From: Planctomycetaceae bacterium
Lineage (GTDB): Bacteria; Planctomycetota; Planctomycetia; Planctomycetales; Planctomycetaceae
DNA: 64,000 bases
Assembly: GCA_018699955.1 (NCBI GenBank)
Contig: JABISG010000135.1
Coordinates: 1 to 64,000, forward strand
Direction: 5' to 3'
This document shows positions 45,262 to 54,948 of the stretch, in pieces. The translations under genes and the position numbers were made by a program. The notes under the pieces are model-generated. The model worked only from the letters and a program-made list of their open reading frames with translations, was not told the DNA's origin and made no database searches. Every line of letters begins with the position of its first letter. Positions within the stretch are counted from its first letter, which is position 1.

Positions 45262-46947
45262 ATGCCGCGGTTTGTTTTATTGCAGGGTGGAGAGGTCATT
45301 CCGTTTCCCGTGACCAAAGACGTGATGTTGCTCGGGCGTCATCCCGATTGCGACATTCAGTTGCAATCGAACATGCTCTCGCGTAAACATGCGCGGCTGG
45401 TCAGAGAGGATGGCTCCTTTTTTATCGAGGACTTGGGCAGTGGGAACGGCACATTCCTCAATGGAAAACAAATCGAAACTCGCCTTCCCATCAATCACAA
45501 TGACCGCGTCAAACTCGGTCCGCTGCTGCTGCGGTTTGAGGTTGAGGCTGAGGGGGGCTCTCAGCAGGCTGCTCCGGTTCCGCAGGAAAAACCCGAGGCG
45601 ATGGCCACCGTCGAAATCGCCGCCGACGAAGAGGACGGTCCACCCACAATTATGGGGGAAGCGGCCGGCGCAGGTGGCTACGGTGTCCTTGAAGTGCGTC
45701 CCGAAGCCAAGCTGAAAGCTGTTTTGGAAATCAGCCGCAGTCTGGCCGGCACCGTCGAAGTTGAAGCACTGCTCCCGCGGATTCTGGATACTCTGTTCGG
45801 CATCTTCCCGCACGCCGACCGTGGTTGCATCATGCTGAAAGATGACGAGACCGGGAAGATGATCCCCCGGGCAATGAAGCATCGCCGGGAAGATGAAGAC
45901 GCAACCGTTAAGCTCAGTCGCACCATCGTCAACAAGGTGCTCGGCGAGAAACAGGGCATTTTATCGGCCGACGCCACCAGCGACGATCAGTTTCAAGCAA
46001 GCGAGTCCATAGCCAATTTGTCGATTCGATCGATGATGTGTGTGCCGCTTCTCAATCTCGAAGGTGAGCCAACCGGGCTGATCAATATCGATACGCTCAA
46101 TCCGCTGCAGCAGTTCAAGCCCGAAGACCTCGAACTATTGCTCGCAGTTGCCGGACAGGCGGCGTTGTCTTTCGAGAGTGCTCGCCTGCTGGTGAGTTAT
46201 ATGGAGAAGCAAAAGCAAGACAGCGAAATGGAGATCGCGCGCGGTGTGCAGCGGGCGTTATTGCCGGAGAAACTTCCCGAGGCCGATGGGTGGGACTTCT
46301 ACGCATCGTACGAATCGGCCCAGGCCGTTGGGGGCGATTATTATGATGCGATGAAGCTTGCCAGCGGGAAAATCTGCCTGTCGTTCGGAGACGTCGCCGG
46401 CAAGGGCGTTCCCGGCGCTCTCATCATGTCCCGCATTGCCAGTTGTGTGCAAAACACGATGAGCTTTGTCGAAGACGTCGAGGAAGCATTTACCGCCATC
46501 AATCACCACATGTGTACCAGCATGGTCGAAGGCCGTTTTGTCACGTATCTCCTGGCGGTCATTGATCTGGAAACCAACGAAATGACGTTGGCTAATGGCG
46601 GCCACATGTCTCCAATGATTCGCCGGCCGGACGGATCGATTGAAGAGTTCGATGAAGAAACGATTGGCTTGCCAATTGGCGTGATGGAAGGCTATCCATA
46701 CGAGGTCGTCAAACGCGTCATCGAGCCAGGAGACACGGTCGTGTTCTTTACCGACGGTGTCGATGAGGCGATGAACCCTGAGGGGACTCTTTACACCCTG
46801 GAACGGATGCGAGAGTTTATCGCGGACTCCAGCAGCAAGTCTGACGAACTGGGGCGGGCGTTGTTGGCCGACGTTCGGGCGCACGCCAACGGACGGGCAC
46901 AAAACGACGACATTACTATTATGACGTTCGGCCGCCATCCGGAATAA
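45262..46947 (+). CDS. FHA-GAF-SpoIIE serine/threonine phosphatase
   Basis: 561 aa. N-terminal FHA domain (about 1-95) with [20 protein letters not shown] and [10 protein letters not shown], which binds phosphothreonine peptides. GAF domain about 150-310. C-terminal PP2C-type SpoIIE domain with [30 protein letters not shown] and [10 protein letters not shown], holding the metal aspartates. Presumably dephosphorylates a regulatory protein (for example an anti-sigma antagonist) in response to a ligand or phosphorylation state. Single gene, with 220 bp upstream. Confidence 0.93.
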   Translation: MPRFVLLQGGEVIPFPVTKDVMLLGRHPDCDIQLQSNMLSRKHARLVREDGSFFIEDLGSGNGTFLNGKQIETRLPINHNDRVKLGPLLLRFEVEAEGGSQQAAPVPQEKPEAMATVEIAADEEDGPPTIMGEAAGAGGYGVLEVRPEAKLKAVLEISRSLAGTVEVEALLPRILDTLFGIFPHADRGCIMLKDDETGKMIPRAMKHRREDEDATVKLSRTIVNKVLGEKQGILSADATSDDQFQASESIANLSIRSMMCVPLLNLEGEPTGLINIDTLNPLQQFKPEDLELLLAVAGQAALSFESARLLVSYMEKQKQDSEMEIARGVQRALLPEKLPEADGWDFYASYESAQAVGGDYYDAMKLASGKICLSFGDVAGKGVPGALIMSRIASCVQNTMSFVEDVEEAFTAINHHMCTSMVEGRFVTYLLAVIDLETNEMTLANGGHMSPMIRRPDGSIEEFDEETIGLPIGVMEGYPYEVVKRVIEPGDTVVFFTDGVDEAMNPEGTLYTLERMREFIADSSSKSDELGRALLADVRAHANGRAQNDDITIMTFGRHPE

Positions 46948-46950
46948 AAG

Positions 46951-47064
46951 AAGAGGGGGAGATGGAGAGACAACGAGATGGAGAGACAACGAGATGGGGA
47001 GAATGGCGACAGCGATTTCACTGGTCCGTCTCTCCATCTCCTTGCCTCCGACACTCCCCCTCTT
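46951..47064. repeat. Tandem 16-mer inside a long inverted repeat
   Basis: GATGGAGAGACAACGA occurs twice (46961-46976, 46977-46992), plus a partial third copy. The left side (AAGAGGGGG, then GGAGATGGAGAGAC) is complementary to the right side (GTCTCTCCATCTCC at 47028-47041 and CCCCCTCTT near 47056-47064). It lies between convergent genes and could form several alternative hairpins; probable two-way terminator. Confidence 0.65.
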
Positions 47065-47075
47065 CCTGGTTCGTC

Positions 47076-47411
47076 TTAGAACTTGAGTTCGGCCGGTTCA
47101 GCCACTTGGCGGTAGCCCATACTTCGCAACACTTCCAGCACTTCGCTCCATGTGGGAAATTGCCGGCCGCTACGGCGTTTGTAGTCGTCCATTTCCTTCA
47201 TGAATTCGATCTCGTCGTCCGAATAGTCGCGTTCGCATGTTGTCGGATCAATCTGCCGACGTCGTTCGACTTTTCGACGTGGAGTCTTGCGGCGTTCCTG
47301 TCCCTCGAATTCCGTCTCCGCCACTTTGACGCGGCGTTCTTGCACGTTTCGGCGGTCGTCCATGCGCCGATTCACGATGAGCTGTGTTTCCATCTCTGCC
47401 TGTTTGACCAT
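47076..47411 (-). CDS. Small basic protein, unknown
   Basis: 111 aa from the ATG at 47411 with AGAGG about 10 nt upstream. The N-terminal half is dominated by Arg and Glu ([26 protein letters not shown]), suggesting nucleic-acid contact or disorder. The C-terminal half, [20 protein letters not shown] followed by [11 protein letters not shown], is an ordered helical segment. I do not recognise a characterised family. Its strand matches the sigma-factor operon upstream, but a 316-bp gap separates it. Confidence 0.68.
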   Translation of the reverse strand: MVKQAEMETQLIVNRRMDDRRNVQERRVKVAETEFEGQERRKTPRRKVERRRQIDPTTCERDYSDDEIEFMKEMDDYKRRSGRQFPTWSEVLEVLRSMGYRQVAEPAELKF

Positions 47412-47727
47412 GACGTTTGAACCTCTTTTCTGCGCTCCGAAGTGTCGGACTGCTTGGGGGGACGACTCGTCCTGAATTGCACCGACTCCCTGTGTTCTTG
47501 CATGTGGGGCAACTATTGTTTCATCGACATCGCCGACGGCAAGACTCTAGCGTCTGCGAAAGAGTGACAGGTGGGATAAAGATTGCGGATTGCGCAGTCC
47601 AGCCGGTCGTAGAGGTTGTCCCGCTAATTCGGCTTGTGACCTGAAAGCAGGCTGACGAGAAGACGGCGGGAGCATTCGACGCAATCCTCGCAGCCGATTG
47701 AATAGCCGCGCGTCCTCGCCGTCGCGT
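47412..47727. other. Intergenic region upstream of the small basic protein
   Basis: 316 bp between the end of the secreted-protein gene (47728) and the start at 47411. No hairpin with T-run, no RNA gene and no ORF with a ribosome-binding site was seen; presumably it holds a promoter for the small protein. Confidence 0.4.
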
Positions 47728-49563
47728 TCAACGGCTCGCTTTGCCGTCGGCTGGATTCGCTGTGATTCCCCAAGTCAGGCGAAAGCGGCGACGGTCGGCG
47801 TGGGCGGCGACAAACACGGTGTCGAATGCCCGCAGCAAATCGTTGAGCATCTCGACTCGCTTCGCAGACGCCTCGGGGCTGACCTCTTTCGATCCGGAAA
47901 GTCGGGCCGACAAGAGCAACTCGTGTTCGTCGATGACGCCTCGAAGCGCCGCCACATTGACATACAACAGTTGGCTATTTGTAGGGAAGTAACGCTTTGC
48001 CGTATTGCGAAATGCCGGGGCTGTCGCCAGCGAATTGTTGGCATCAAGACCGATGAACTCTTTTATCGCAATCGGAGATGTTCCGATTGCGAGTTGGTCA
48101 GTCGTCATCGCGAAGCCAGGTTGCAGCGATTGACCCATCTTGATTGAACGGACCAAAGTGCCGGACTGCGTCGATTCTGTTTCGACGTCGGCAAACTTGC
48201 CGTCCGTCTCTGCGCCGCCAACTGGCGCGATCAAACGCAGCGTGGTTTCCAGCGCATTGTCAACACCATCGCGAAGCGTGATCTTTCCACGTGCGACTTG
48301 TCCGGGGGGCGGCAGTTCGACGCCGATGACCGAATCCAGTGGTGATTGATCGACGGTTTCGCTTGTAGATGCAACAACGTAAGCCCCCCAGTTGTGTCCC
48401 AGGGCCGGCAGGACATCATCGAACAAACCAAATCCAACCAGCAGCCCCCGGCCGAGTTGACGCAGTCGGCTCCAGTCGTCCTGCTTCTCATCGGGAATCC
48501 AGCCGATCAAAGCCCGTGCGACATCGGCCAAATCGTTTCGGCCGGCGACTGCGGCAATTGCGCGGCGCGGAACTCGGCTCAAGAACGCCGGCAAGCTTTC
48601 AGAGTCAGCAATATTAGCCGCTGGGATTCGCGCAACAGATTCGTTCGGCCGCCCATCGTAATGAGCCACTCCCTCGACAAGAATCCCTCGCTCGTCCACA
48701 GACAGCGAGAAGGCAATTGAATCACATCTTTGCCACGCATCAGCAATGAACACACCAATTTTTGATTTATCTGCACCAAAGTCCACGCGGTCATCCCATG
48801 CGCGGGGATTGAGGTGCAGCGACACGAATCGCTGCGATGACAATTCTTCGCGGGCCGTTTGGTGGGCTGGCGAGAGCAGGAAATGACGGCGGGACTTTGC
48901 TGCTTCTAAGTCAGTGCCGCCATCGGTTGACAACGAATCCCCTATCCCACGAAAAGTGATCGTGCGTTGGATCGCAGCCTCGTTGTCCGAGAATGCAAAA
49001 ACGTCGTCAAAGACAACGTAAAACTGTGGCGGCATCGGCTTGCCCGCGGGGCCGGTTCGTGTTCGTCGGACGTATTCGTATCCCTCAAATGTTGCTCGCT
49101 TCAATTTCGAGCGCTCGATCCGGTTCCAGAGAGCCACGGCCGATTTTAGTGTGTCTGGACTGCGAGCCTGCGTGATGAGGACCGCTTGGGTTTCGTCTTT
49201 GCCCGTTGGGTAAACTGCCAACACAAAAGATTGGCCAAAAACATCATCGACCATTTGTCTCAGTGAAATCCCAACCAGTTTCTCAATCACTGTCCTGGAA
49301 GCATCCAGCTTGCCAAAGTCGTCGCTCGCCTTCCATTGACGAAAAAGGATCGTTTGTTGAAGTCGCTTGACGACCTCACATTTTTCTAATTTCGGCAATT
49401 CTTTGCTCAAACCGGTGACTTCAACGACCAGTCCGGCGTCTTCGCCAACCAATCGCAGCAGTCCGGCGTCTGCTTCGACAGCAATTACCGGGGCCGTGTG
49501 CAACAGGATGCAACCAGCCAACGCAATTATCATTCGACCAATTCGATTCACTGTCTCGTGCAT
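47728..49563 (-). CDS. Large secreted protein, DUF3352-like, in sigma-factor operon
   Basis: 611 aa with a signal peptide (GRMIIALAGCILLHTAPVIA). Repeated alpha/beta segments of the type VVEVTGLSKELPKLEK, VLITQARSPDTLKSAVALW and FYVVFDDVFAFSDNEAAIQR resemble DUF3352-type exported proteins, with the self-comparison of a value and an internal threshold common to that group. No catalytic motif seen. Its ATG shares one base with the stop of the anti-sigma gene (TAATG), so they are coupled; it may be the signal-sensing or target part of the system. Confidence 0.75.
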   Translation of the reverse strand: MHETVNRIGRMIIALAGCILLHTAPVIAVEADAGLLRLVGEDAGLVVEVTGLSKELPKLEKCEVVKRLQQTILFRQWKASDDFGKLDASRTVIEKLVGISLRQMVDDVFGQSFVLAVYPTGKDETQAVLITQARSPDTLKSAVALWNRIERSKLKRATFEGYEYVRRTRTGPAGKPMPPQFYVVFDDVFAFSDNEAAIQRTITFRGIGDSLSTDGGTDLEAAKSRRHFLLSPAHQTAREELSSQRFVSLHLNPRAWDDRVDFGADKSKIGVFIADAWQRCDSIAFSLSVDERGILVEGVAHYDGRPNESVARIPAANIADSESLPAFLSRVPRRAIAAVAGRNDLADVARALIGWIPDEKQDDWSRLRQLGRGLLVGFGLFDDVLPALGHNWGAYVVASTSETVDQSPLDSVIGVELPPPGQVARGKITLRDGVDNALETTLRLIAPVGGAETDGKFADVETESTQSGTLVRSIKMGQSLQPGFAMTTDQLAIGTSPIAIKEFIGLDANNSLATAPAFRNTAKRYFPTNSQLLYVNVAALRGVIDEHELLLSARLSGSKEVSPEASAKRVEMLNDLLRAFDTVFVAAHADRRRFRLTWGITANPADGKASR

Positions 49564-50363
49564 TACGTTGTCGGCTCCGCTTCGGTCGAAATGGTTTCAA
49601 ACAGAAAATCGATGGCCTGTCCGACGTCCCGTCGAATCGGCTCCAATTCCTGTCCCCAAGGGGTCGATTGCTCCGAATCATCCGAGTTGGAGCCGAGTGC
49701 ATTTGTCGGATCGGCGGTCGGCAGCGTCTGTTCGGGAATGAAGGCAACTGTGTCGGTGAAGACCTCCGCCGCATCGCGGGCCAATCCCATGTAAGCAGAG
49801 CCGGCATCGCGAACCAATGCCTCCACGTCCGCTCCGGCTGCCTCATCGTCGGTCATATTCCGATTTGGCACGGCGTGACTCGTCGTCGGCATTTTGCCTG
49901 CCAACTGTTCTTGAACAGTTGGCGGGTCAAACAGAGTGGCGATCGAACACAGCACGAGTGCTGCGGAGGCGATAACGGCCAACGCACTGTAGCGTTGCCG
50001 CGATGAATGAATTTGGTCGGAAGCCGTTTTCGCCGTTTGTAAGAATACTGTCGGGCGACTTTCCAACCGGGTGGACGTGGCGATGTTCGCAGTCTCGACA
50101 TCCTGCGATGTCGGTTGAATGGCGTATTCTTCGTTTTCACGAAATGCATGTTGCGCCAAGATTGCATCAGCCAGATCAATCTCTGGTTGACCGGAATTCC
50201 ATTCGGCAACGGCCACGCTGAGCAGCAGGTACTCTTCCCACTGCCGACGACAATCGTCGCAATCGGCTGCGTGAGCGCAGAACGTTGCCTCATCGACTGA
50301 CGCTCGAGATTCGATCGCCTCTCGCAATCGCTGTTCAAATTCGGTGCAGTTCGAAACCCGCAT
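49563..50363 (-). CDS. Anti-sigma factor with zinc-finger-like N-terminus
   Basis: 266 aa. The cytoplasmic N-terminus contains HAADCDDC (H-x3-C-x2-C), the ZAS-type anti-sigma motif, with CAHAADCDDCRRQWEEY at about 28-44. One membrane helix (YSALAVIASAALVLCSIATL, about 125-145) leads to an outside Asp/Thr-rich tail. It should hold the ECF sigma factor inactive at the membrane. The start overlaps the end of the sigma gene by 29 bp, as is usual for such pairs. Confidence 0.85.
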   Translation of the reverse strand: MRVSNCTEFEQRLREAIESRASVDEATFCAHAADCDDCRRQWEEYLLLSVAVAEWNSGQPEIDLADAILAQHAFRENEEYAIQPTSQDVETANIATSTRLESRPTVFLQTAKTASDQIHSSRQRYSALAVIASAALVLCSIATLFDPPTVQEQLAGKMPTTSHAVPNRNMTDDEAAGADVEALVRDAGSAYMGLARDAAEVFTDTVAFIPEQTLPTADPTNALGSNSDDSEQSTPWGQELEPIRRDVGQAIDFLFETISTEAEPTT

Positions 50364-50919
50364 CCGTCACAACTCCTCTGCGTATCAAAGAATCGGCCAG
50401 TTTTCGGCGGGCGCGGTGCAACCAGGTTTTTACCGTCCCCTCCGGGCATTGCATGATCTTAGCCACTTCGGCGCAGCTCAACTCCTGCTGATGAAAAAGG
50501 ACGAAACACATCTTGTAGTCGTCTCGCAACTCTCCAAGTGCCAATTGTAACTCTTCGGATAAACCCAACGACTCCAGTTCGGCAGCACCGGCCGACGGAT
50601 GAATCTGTAATTCGGTCGGCTTCGGCAAGCGTTTTCGCTTTGACAGCGCCGTTCGACATCGATTTGCGGCGATTGTCAGCAGCCACGGCTTAAACGGTCT
50701 CGAAGAATCCCATTTCTGCAAGCTCCGAAAAACCCGCAAGAACACGTCCTGTGCGACATCTTCCGCATCTTCCCGGTGACCCAGCATTCGATGGCATAAG
50801 CCGAAGACGACTCCCTGGAATCGCTCGACGAGCATGCGCATACAGCCCTCGTCACCGTCAAGACATCGCCGGATCAGGCTCGCGTCATCGATCACCTGTT
50901 TTCCAGACAACTCTGACAT
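50335..50919 (-). CDS. ECF-type RNA polymerase sigma factor
   Basis: 194 aa. Region 2 contains AEDVAQDVFLRVFRSLQKW and PFKPWLLTIAANRCR; region 4 contains LSCAEVAKIMQCPEGTVKTW followed by LHRARRKLADSL, a helix-turn-helix for the -35 element. Regions 1 and 3 are absent, as in the ECF group. First gene of a three-gene operon with anti-sigma and a secreted protein. The regulon cannot be inferred; autoregulation is common in such operons. Confidence 0.93.
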   Translation of the reverse strand: MSELSGKQVIDDASLIRRCLDGDEGCMRMLVERFQGVVFGLCHRMLGHREDAEDVAQDVFLRVFRSLQKWDSSRPFKPWLLTIAANRCRTALSKRKRLPKPTELQIHPSAGAAELESLGLSEELQLALGELRDDYKMCFVLFHQQELSCAEVAKIMQCPEGTVKTWLHRARRKLADSLIRRGVVTDAGFELHRI

Positions 50920-51065
50920 AACTACCCGTGATCAGCGGTTCGGGTTTCAACAGGTTGAGAATCGGTAGCCGGTCAACTGTCAGCCGAAGATTCTGACGGT
51001 CTTGTGGCACCAACCTCCGTAGTTAGCAGCGGGATGTGAAAACGCGACACCAATTGTCGCTGTTA

Positions 51066-51266
51066 TCATCGTTTGACGACCTCACGGGCAACCAGTCGCG
51101 CGGCCTTTGCTGCATGACGGATCGTAAATACCCGTGCCTCGATCTGCTCTTCGGTGAAATAGCGGCCAGGTTCGCTTCTTGGCAGGCCGGCCAATTCCAA
51201 GGTCAACGGCAACAAGTCGAGGAATTCGCGGTATCGCTGTTTTTGTTGTTCGATGGCTTCAGCCAC
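51066..51266 (-). CDS. Small protein of unknown function
   Basis: 66 aa from a GTG at 51266 with a good ribosome-binding site (AAAAAAGGAG, 8 nt upstream). Sequence AIEQQKQRYREFLDLLPLTL, then GRYFTEEQIEARVFTIRHAA is amphipathic and helical, without cysteines or signal. The clean start and composition support a real gene; the family is not recognised. It lies 146 bp from the sigma-factor start, on the same strand. Confidence 0.62.
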   Translation of the reverse strand: MAEAIEQQKQRYREFLDLLPLTLELAGLPRSEPGRYFTEEQIEARVFTIRHAAKAARLVAREVVKR

Positions 51267-51684
51267 TGCTTGGACTCCTTTTTTGCATTGTTCAAGAAAT
51301 CACGCAAGACTCGATGCGCTAATGCGTTGGCTCGGCACGGTCGAAGGAGACGTTCTCGTGTGGCTGTGGATTCCTGCGTGAGAAAATCTGTCGGACCTGC
51401 GCGCTGCCAATAGCAAGTATCAATACAGTATGCGGCAGCGGCTGTCACAACGCCAGAGCAAGACAACGCATATCGCGCACGACAGAAGCGGATCGTCGTT
51501 CGCGAGACAGGTGACGCACTGCGAAAACGGCATCGGGACTTCTCGACGGTTCACCGCAATGAAGGGGAACACGCCAACTGTTTGACCGGACGGAGTTTCC
51601 AGAAACAGACAATGTACAATACCACCGCTGCAGACGTTCGCTCAGCGAGGCATCGTCCAACAGTGTCTGGTGGTAGGCACTTCT
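51267..51684. other. Intergenic region
   Basis: 418 bp between the 66-aa gene and the FHA gene. Several short open frames exist on both strands but none has a ribosome-binding site or plausible composition. No palindrome or RNA gene noticed. Confidence 0.4.
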
Positions 51685-52671
51685 CTATCCGCCGGGAAGC
51701 CGGTTCTTCATGTTCTTGATAGCTTCAGCGGCCATCGTCGAGGGATTGGACTCCGGCGCGCCGCCGCCTTCTTCTGTTGGAGCGACTGGTTTCTTCTCGG
51801 GCGTAGTGGCACCGGTCGATTCCGGATCGGGCAACTTGACCGGAATTTCGGTCGCTTCAGCCGCTGGTGCAGATTCGGGGGCAGCAACCTCGGCTGGTGG
51901 ATACTGTCCGGCTGGCGGATATTGCATCTGCTGGGGCGGATACTGCATCGGTTGTTGCGGAAATTGTCCGGGTGCCGGCATGTAGCCGGGATAGGGATAT
52001 GGTTGTTGAGGGTACCCCATGCCAGGTTGCGGCGGATATGGATAGCCCGCCTGTTGGGGAGGATACGGCATTCCACCGGGCGGCATCTGTTGTGGAGGAA
52101 ACGGCTGTCCTTGTTGGTCCACGGTCGCCGGTGAAGGAGGAGCCGGCTGGGCGGTTGCTTGCTCAGTCTCAGCGACGGCAGGCTGCTCTTGAGGAGCAAC
52201 GACGGTGGTGTCGCTCGCGACCGCTTCACCGCTACTCTGGGTTTCCACCGGCGAATCCGACAGGTCGAGGACCGTGTCGGTGGTCGCCATCTCGGTTGTT
52301 TCGGGAGCGACATCGTGTGGCAAAGTCGATTGGGCGGCATCCAACTCAGAGTCCGAGTCGTAGTTGACTTGTCCACCAAGGATGCGAATTTCGAAGCTCA
52401 ATGCTCCGACTCGAATCTTGTCGCCATCCTTGAGAATGACTTCGCCGTGCAGTTGCGAATCGTTGACGTATGTGCTGTTCGTGCTGCCGAGATCTCGCAG
52501 TCGCACAGTGAAATCGTCAATCGAAAAGACACAATGGTGCCGACTAATTTGCTCACTCGCAGGTCGCAACTGGCAATCTTCGCCGCGACCAATCAAAAAA
52601 CGCTTTTTGGCCAGTGGAATTGATTTTCCGGAGTGAGTTCCACCGGTTACTTTCAGCTCGGCCTTGAGCAT
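51685..52671 (-). CDS. FHA-domain protein with Pro/Gln/Tyr-rich tail
   Basis: 328 aa from the ATG at 52671 (GGGAGG about 10 nt upstream). N-terminal FHA domain: FLIGRGEDCQLRPASEQISR, HHCVFSID, LGSTNSTYVND. After about residue 110 comes an acidic linker, then a low-complexity region rich in Pro, Gln, Tyr and Gly (about 200-275), and a short helix near the end (TMAAEAIKNMKNRLPGG). It is probably an adaptor that binds phosphothreonine partners of Ser/Thr kinases; the disordered tail may gather other proteins. A perfect 18-bp palindrome lies 116 bp upstream. Confidence 0.87.
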   Translation of the reverse strand: MLKAELKVTGGTHSGKSIPLAKKRFLIGRGEDCQLRPASEQISRHHCVFSIDDFTVRLRDLGSTNSTYVNDSQLHGEVILKDGDKIRVGALSFEIRILGGQVNYDSDSELDAAQSTLPHDVAPETTEMATTDTVLDLSDSPVETQSSGEAVASDTTVVAPQEQPAVAETEQATAQPAPPSPATVDQQGQPFPPQQMPPGGMPYPPQQAGYPYPPQPGMGYPQQPYPYPGYMPAPGQFPQQPMQYPPQQMQYPPAGQYPPAEVAAPESAPAAEATEIPVKLPDPESTGATTPEKKPVAPTEEGGGAPESNPSTMAAEAIKNMKNRLPGG

Positions 52672-53340
52672 GGAGAAAGGACCTCCCGTAAAGGAAAAAC
52701 CGCGCAATCCCGAGTGAACCGAGATAGCCGATGCGCTCAGCTAAACGAACCAATTGCCGCAGCGAAAAGATGCCCACGGACTTGGTTGCCAACAATTGTT
52801 GGCAGCTAAAACTGCGCCGCGAGGGTGCGTACAGGACCCCAAAGTGACCCCGTATCCAACCCTGTTTCCGAATCGGAGAGGTTTATGCAAGAAAAAGAAA
52901 TGAGTCGTCAGGTTGCCTTGTTGTCGCACAACACCCCAAAAGATGTTGATACGAACGGTATCGACAGAAAACTGCCGGAATAATAATTACAGACTACCTG
53001 AACTTTCACGCTAACAGCCGCCAGCGGAATTGTCAACGACCTATTTCCCTAAATCACCTACTCAGGCTGGGGAAATTCCCCCGTACAGGCCATGTCAAAA
53101 CGCATTGAACTAACCAAAAAACTGCCGCGGTCGATGGCTCTTGTTCTCTCGTCCACTCGAACGCCGTTAAGGCGACAAACCGGAAAGAACCAGTCAAACT
53201 CGCCACAATAAACTGCAATATGAAATCCGTTAGAAGCACTGGCATGGTAATCTTGGTATATTGCGAAGACAAGAGAGACTGCCGGGCGAGTGGAAGGGCT
53301 GCCGTCCGTAGGGAATTCACAAGGATTTGCAGGTACCCCA
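52672..53340. other. Divergent intergenic region FHA gene / M28 peptidase
   Basis: 669 bp containing promoters for both genes. It holds the palindrome at 52787-52804 and an AT-rich stretch around 53247-53265 (TGGTAATCTTGGTATATTG) that could include a -10 for the peptidase. No convincing gene or RNA. Confidence 0.45.
52787..52804. promoter_or_regulatory. Perfect 18-bp palindrome, possible operator
   Basis: TGCCAACAATTGTTGGCA reads the same on both strands. Located 116-133 bp upstream of the FHA start in a gene-free region; the size suits a dimeric repressor or activator site. The regulator is unknown. Confidence 0.5.
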
Positions 53341-54906
53341 ATGTCGCATTCTCGTTCCGTTCAAGTCGTGTTTCTCACAATTCTTACGTGTTTGGTTTCG
53401 GTAGCGACGGCGGACGCGGCCGACGCCAATGCGGTGGAAGCGGCGGTGGAGTCGATCACTGTCGATGAGCTGAAGCAACACGTCAACGTGCTTGCCAGCG
53501 ACACATTCGAGGGGCGGGAAGCCGGTTCACGTGGCGGCAAAGCCGCCGGTGCCTACTTGATCGACACGTTAAAGAAAATGGGTGTCGCGACTGGTGGTGA
53601 TTCCTCGTTCTATCAGTTCTTCGATAATGATTTTCGAAATGTGCTGGCCGTTGTCCCCGGTAGCGATCCCGTGCTGAAACGCGAGTTCATCGTCGTTTCA
53701 TCGCACTACGATCACGTTGGCTTCGGATCCGCTCGGAATAGTTATGGACCCATCGGCAGAATTCATAACGGAGCCGACGACAATGCCAGCGGCACTGCCG
53801 GTCTGCTGGAAATGATTGCAGCATTCTCGGACCTCAAGCCCGCTCCGAGGCGTTCGATTCTGTTTGCGTTTTGGGACGCCGAAGAAAAAGGGCTGCTCGG
53901 TTCAGAGCACTGGGTCTCGCACCCCACAGTTCCACTCACACAAGTGAAGCTGATGTTCAACGTCGATATGATCGGCCGGCTCAGAAAGAACTCGCTGGAG
54001 ATGTACGGCGTCCGCACGGCTGTCGGACTTCGTCGATTGCTTTGCGAACAGAACCACACGAGCAATCTCGAACTCGATTTCAACTGGAACACAAAACGTG
54101 AGAGTGACCATTACCCGTTTTATGCGCGGCGAATTCCCTACTTGATGTTCCACACCCGCAAGCACGAAAACTATCACCGACCCAGCGATGATGTTGATAA
54201 GCTGAACCTGGACGGAATGAAGAAAATTGCACGGCTTATGTTTCGCACGGTGTACACGGCAGCCGATGCCGCCACGCTGCCTTCGTTTCGATCGGCCGCG
54301 CTTGGCGAAACCTCCGGTACCCGTTCGATCCAGCTGCGAAAAGCCCAGCCGCGACCGCCTCGGCTTGATTTGAAATGGGACAAGAAACTTGCTGCCGACG
54401 GTGTGATCAAAGTTGTCAACATCCGGGCGGGTTCTGCTGCCGCACGTGACGGCTTGAAAGTCGGCGACAGAATCCTGCGATTTGGAAACTACGACATCAA
54501 CGCGGACGACGACTTCAATCTGGTCGTGCTTGCTGCCAAAAGCCCGGCCAAAGTTACCGTTGAGCGAGATGGAGAAGCCAAGCCGGTTGAACTCAAGGTT
54601 GCGTTGAGGGGAAACCCGGTACGGATTGGCATTTCGTTTGCCGACGACGAAGCGGAACCGGGCGTCGTTCGCATAACGCGAGTCACACCCAACTCCCCCG
54701 CCGCGCGAGCGGGCCTGAAGCCGAACCACCGTATCTACGAAGTGAGTGGTGAGCGTTTTACATCGAATAACGAATTCCATGAATTGGTCACGACCCTCCC
54801 CAGTCCGCTCAAATTGCTGGTAGAAGGACGCGGTCAGACGAGTACAGTCGAGCTGAAACTGTTGCGTCAACTTGAAGAAACGGACGAACCCACTGCCGCC
54901 AAATAG
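53341..54906 (+). CDS. M28-family metallopeptidase with two PDZ domains
   Basis: 521 aa from the ATG at 53341; signal peptide ending near VATADAADA. Zinc ligands of M28: SHYDHVGFG (His122, Asp124), HNGADDNASG (Asp146), WDAEEKGLLGS (catalytic Glu181, ligand Glu182) and FNVDMIG (Asp209), then the distal His in RKHENYHRPSDD. Two PDZ domains follow at about 330-420 (DKKLAADGVIKVVNIRAGSA) and 425-515 (RITRVTPNSPAARAGLKPNH). Probably an exported aminopeptidase or carboxypeptidase whose PDZ domains select C-termini. It faces the DUF4350 gene, 42 bp between stops. Confidence 0.92.
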   Translation: MSHSRSVQVVFLTILTCLVSVATADAADANAVEAAVESITVDELKQHVNVLASDTFEGREAGSRGGKAAGAYLIDTLKKMGVATGGDSSFYQFFDNDFRNVLAVVPGSDPVLKREFIVVSSHYDHVGFGSARNSYGPIGRIHNGADDNASGTAGLLEMIAAFSDLKPAPRRSILFAFWDAEEKGLLGSEHWVSHPTVPLTQVKLMFNVDMIGRLRKNSLEMYGVRTAVGLRRLLCEQNHTSNLELDFNWNTKRESDHYPFYARRIPYLMFHTRKHENYHRPSDDVDKLNLDGMKKIARLMFRTVYTAADAATLPSFRSAALGETSGTRSIQLRKAQPRPPRLDLKWDKKLAADGVIKVVNIRAGSAAARDGLKVGDRILRFGNYDINADDDFNLVVLAAKSPAKVTVERDGEAKPVELKVALRGNPVRIGISFADDEAEPGVVRITRVTPNSPAARAGLKPNHRIYEVSGERFTSNNEFHELVTTLPSPLKLLVEGRGQTSTVELKLLRQLEETDEPTAAK

Positions 54907-54948
54907 TTGTTTGACGGCGAGGCAACGCCCCGCGTTTTGCCGCGTGTG

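Noticed and set aside
46951-47064. CRISPR-like short tandem repeat
   Set aside because: The repeats are directly adjacent with no spacers and only two and a half copies; a simple tandem duplication.
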